Source: an uncultured Bacteroidales bacterium
GTDB lineage: Bacteria; Bacteroidota; Bacteroidia; Bacteroidales; UBA932
Assembly (NCBI GenBank): GCA_934667175.1
Contig: CAKULN010000062.1
Location: forward strand, 1-15,976
Direction of reading: 5' to 3'
DNA length: 15,976 bases
The notes under the pieces were generated by a model. That model saw nothing but the letters and a program-made list of their open reading frames with translations. It did no database searches and had not been told where the DNA came from. Shown piece by piece: positions 15,781-15,976 of this stretch (its first letter is position 1; every line of letters starts with the position of its first letter). The translations under genes and the position numbers were made by a program.

Positions 15781-15788
15781 CAAAGTTA
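15781..15788 (-). promoter_or_regulatory. Bacteroidota-type -7 promoter element for mraZ operon
   Basis: On the minus strand this reads TAACTTTG, an exact match to the TAnnTTTG -7 element used by the primary sigma factor of Bacteroidota. A start about 6-8 bases downstream would leave a leader of about 20 bases before the mraZ ATG. No clean -33 TTTG is seen at the usual distance of about 20 bases. That place is occupied by TGGAA repeats. By eye I found no other exact copy of the element on the minus strand of the window, which supports this as the main promoter for all 13 genes. Confidence 0.7.
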
Positions 15789-15797
15789 GGAATATTT

Positions 15798-15832
15798 TTC
15801 CATTTTATTCCACCTCTTTCCAAATTTTTCCA
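15798..15832 (-). promoter_or_regulatory. Probable MraZ operator: four TGGAA repeats, 10-bp period
   Basis: On the minus strand TGGAA occurs at 15832-15828, 15822-15818, 15812-15808 and 15802-15798, each followed by five variable A/T- or G-rich bases. This gives four copies at exactly 10-bp spacing, one per helical turn. E. coli MraZ is known to bind direct TGGGN repeats separated by 5 bases upstream of mraZ, so the spacing, place and core match that pattern closely. The nearest repeat ends 9 bases before the -7 element, so the array covers the -33 zone, which fits repression by blocking sigma contact. That it binds MraZ is inferred. Confidence 0.75.
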
Positions 15833-15943
15833 CAATGATTTCAACGGCACCTTTCTTCCCACCGGATATTCCTCTCTCTTTCCGGAGTCAATTCCATATC
15901 ACGGCTCTTTCATTTAAAGTATAAGTAATGATATATTGCCCCT
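15833..15943. other. Intergenic stretch upstream of the mraZ operator
   Basis: This stretch of about 110 bases lies between the TGGAA repeats and the edge hairpin. It becomes A/T-rich toward the right. No open reading frame with family features, no tRNA and no clear repeat is seen. A weak -7-like stretch (ATACTTTAAAT on the minus strand, about 15913-15923) could be a second upstream promoter, but the match is poor. Confidence 0.4.
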
Positions 15944-15976
15944 TACCCGATTCATTGCGAGTCGGGTATTTTGTTT
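15944..15976 (+). terminator. Terminator-like hairpin, + strand orientation
   Basis: A 10-bp stem (15944-15953 with 15959-15968, one G-T wobble) closes a 5-base loop ATTGC. On the + strand it is followed by TTTTGTTT up to the window edge, the form of an intrinsic terminator. Read on the minus strand there is no T tract. No + strand gene is visible upstream of it, so what it terminates is unclear. It could end an undescribed short RNA, act as an attenuator for a + strand gene beyond the edge, or stop antisense transcription. Confidence 0.5.

Noticed and set aside
15798..15832. The repeat array as a CRISPR or transposon-end repeat
   Set aside because: The repeat unit is only 10 bp with a 5-base core, has no spacers of CRISPR length, no inverted ends and no nearby cas or transposase gene.
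15826..15834. DnaA-box-like TTTTCCACA in the mraZ upstream region
   Set aside because: It has one mismatch to TTATNCACA, is a single copy, and is better explained as part of the 10-bp TGGAA repeat array. No origin features are seen nearby.
15755..15862. 36-codon N-terminal extension of mraZ from an upstream ATG
   Set aside because: The extension would be read through the TGGAA operator repeats and the -7 element, and MraZ proteins begin near the GEY motif. The inner ATG at 15754 fits.
1..15976. An accessory, mobile or defence system hidden in the cluster
   Set aside because: All 13 coding regions match core division and wall genes in standard order, without insertions, pseudogenes, direct target repeats or a visible shift in composition.

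Overview
The window is one uninterrupted division and cell wall (dcw) cluster, read entirely on the minus strand, from a bacterium of the phylum Bacteroidota. I infer the phylum from five traits: the gene order; a PASTA-tailed FtsI of about 700 residues; a MraY enlarged by a loop of about 80 residues; an FtsA with a long charged tail; and an exact Bacteroidota-type -7 promoter element (TAnnTTTG) ahead of the first gene. Base composition is roughly 55% G+C by eye, so a G+C-rich gut or rumen Bacteroidales lineage is plausible. Genus cannot be decided from this sequence.

Layout in transcription order, right to left: a control region (about 15755-15976), then mraZ, rsmH (mraW), ftsL, ftsI, murE, mraY, murD, ftsW, murG, murC, ftsQ, ftsA and ftsZ. 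The last gene is cut by the left edge just before its conserved C-terminal tail. Junctions run from 4-base ATGA overlaps (rsmH/ftsL, ftsI/murE, murC/ftsQ) to gaps of at most 14 bases. No internal promoter or terminator was recognised, which suggests a single operon. murF and ddl are absent from the cluster, as is usual in this phylum.

Function: MurE, MurD and MurC build the cytoplasmic UDP-MurNAc-peptide (MurF must be encoded elsewhere). MraY and MurG make lipid I and lipid II. FtsW and FtsI polymerise and cross-link septal glycan. FtsQ and FtsL scaffold the septal synthase. FtsZ and its membrane anchor FtsA form the Z-ring. RsmH methylates 16S rRNA, and MraZ probably controls the operon.

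No new multi-gene system was found. The best second-look items are: four perfectly 10-bp-spaced TGGAA repeats just upstream of the mraZ -7 element (probable MraZ operator); a strong excess of the hexamer GAATAT/ATATTC, partly made with otherwise less-used codons; a shared TGAATATG start context in three genes; an FtsW with two altered SEDS signature motifs; and a + strand terminator-like hairpin at the right edge with no visible gene to serve.
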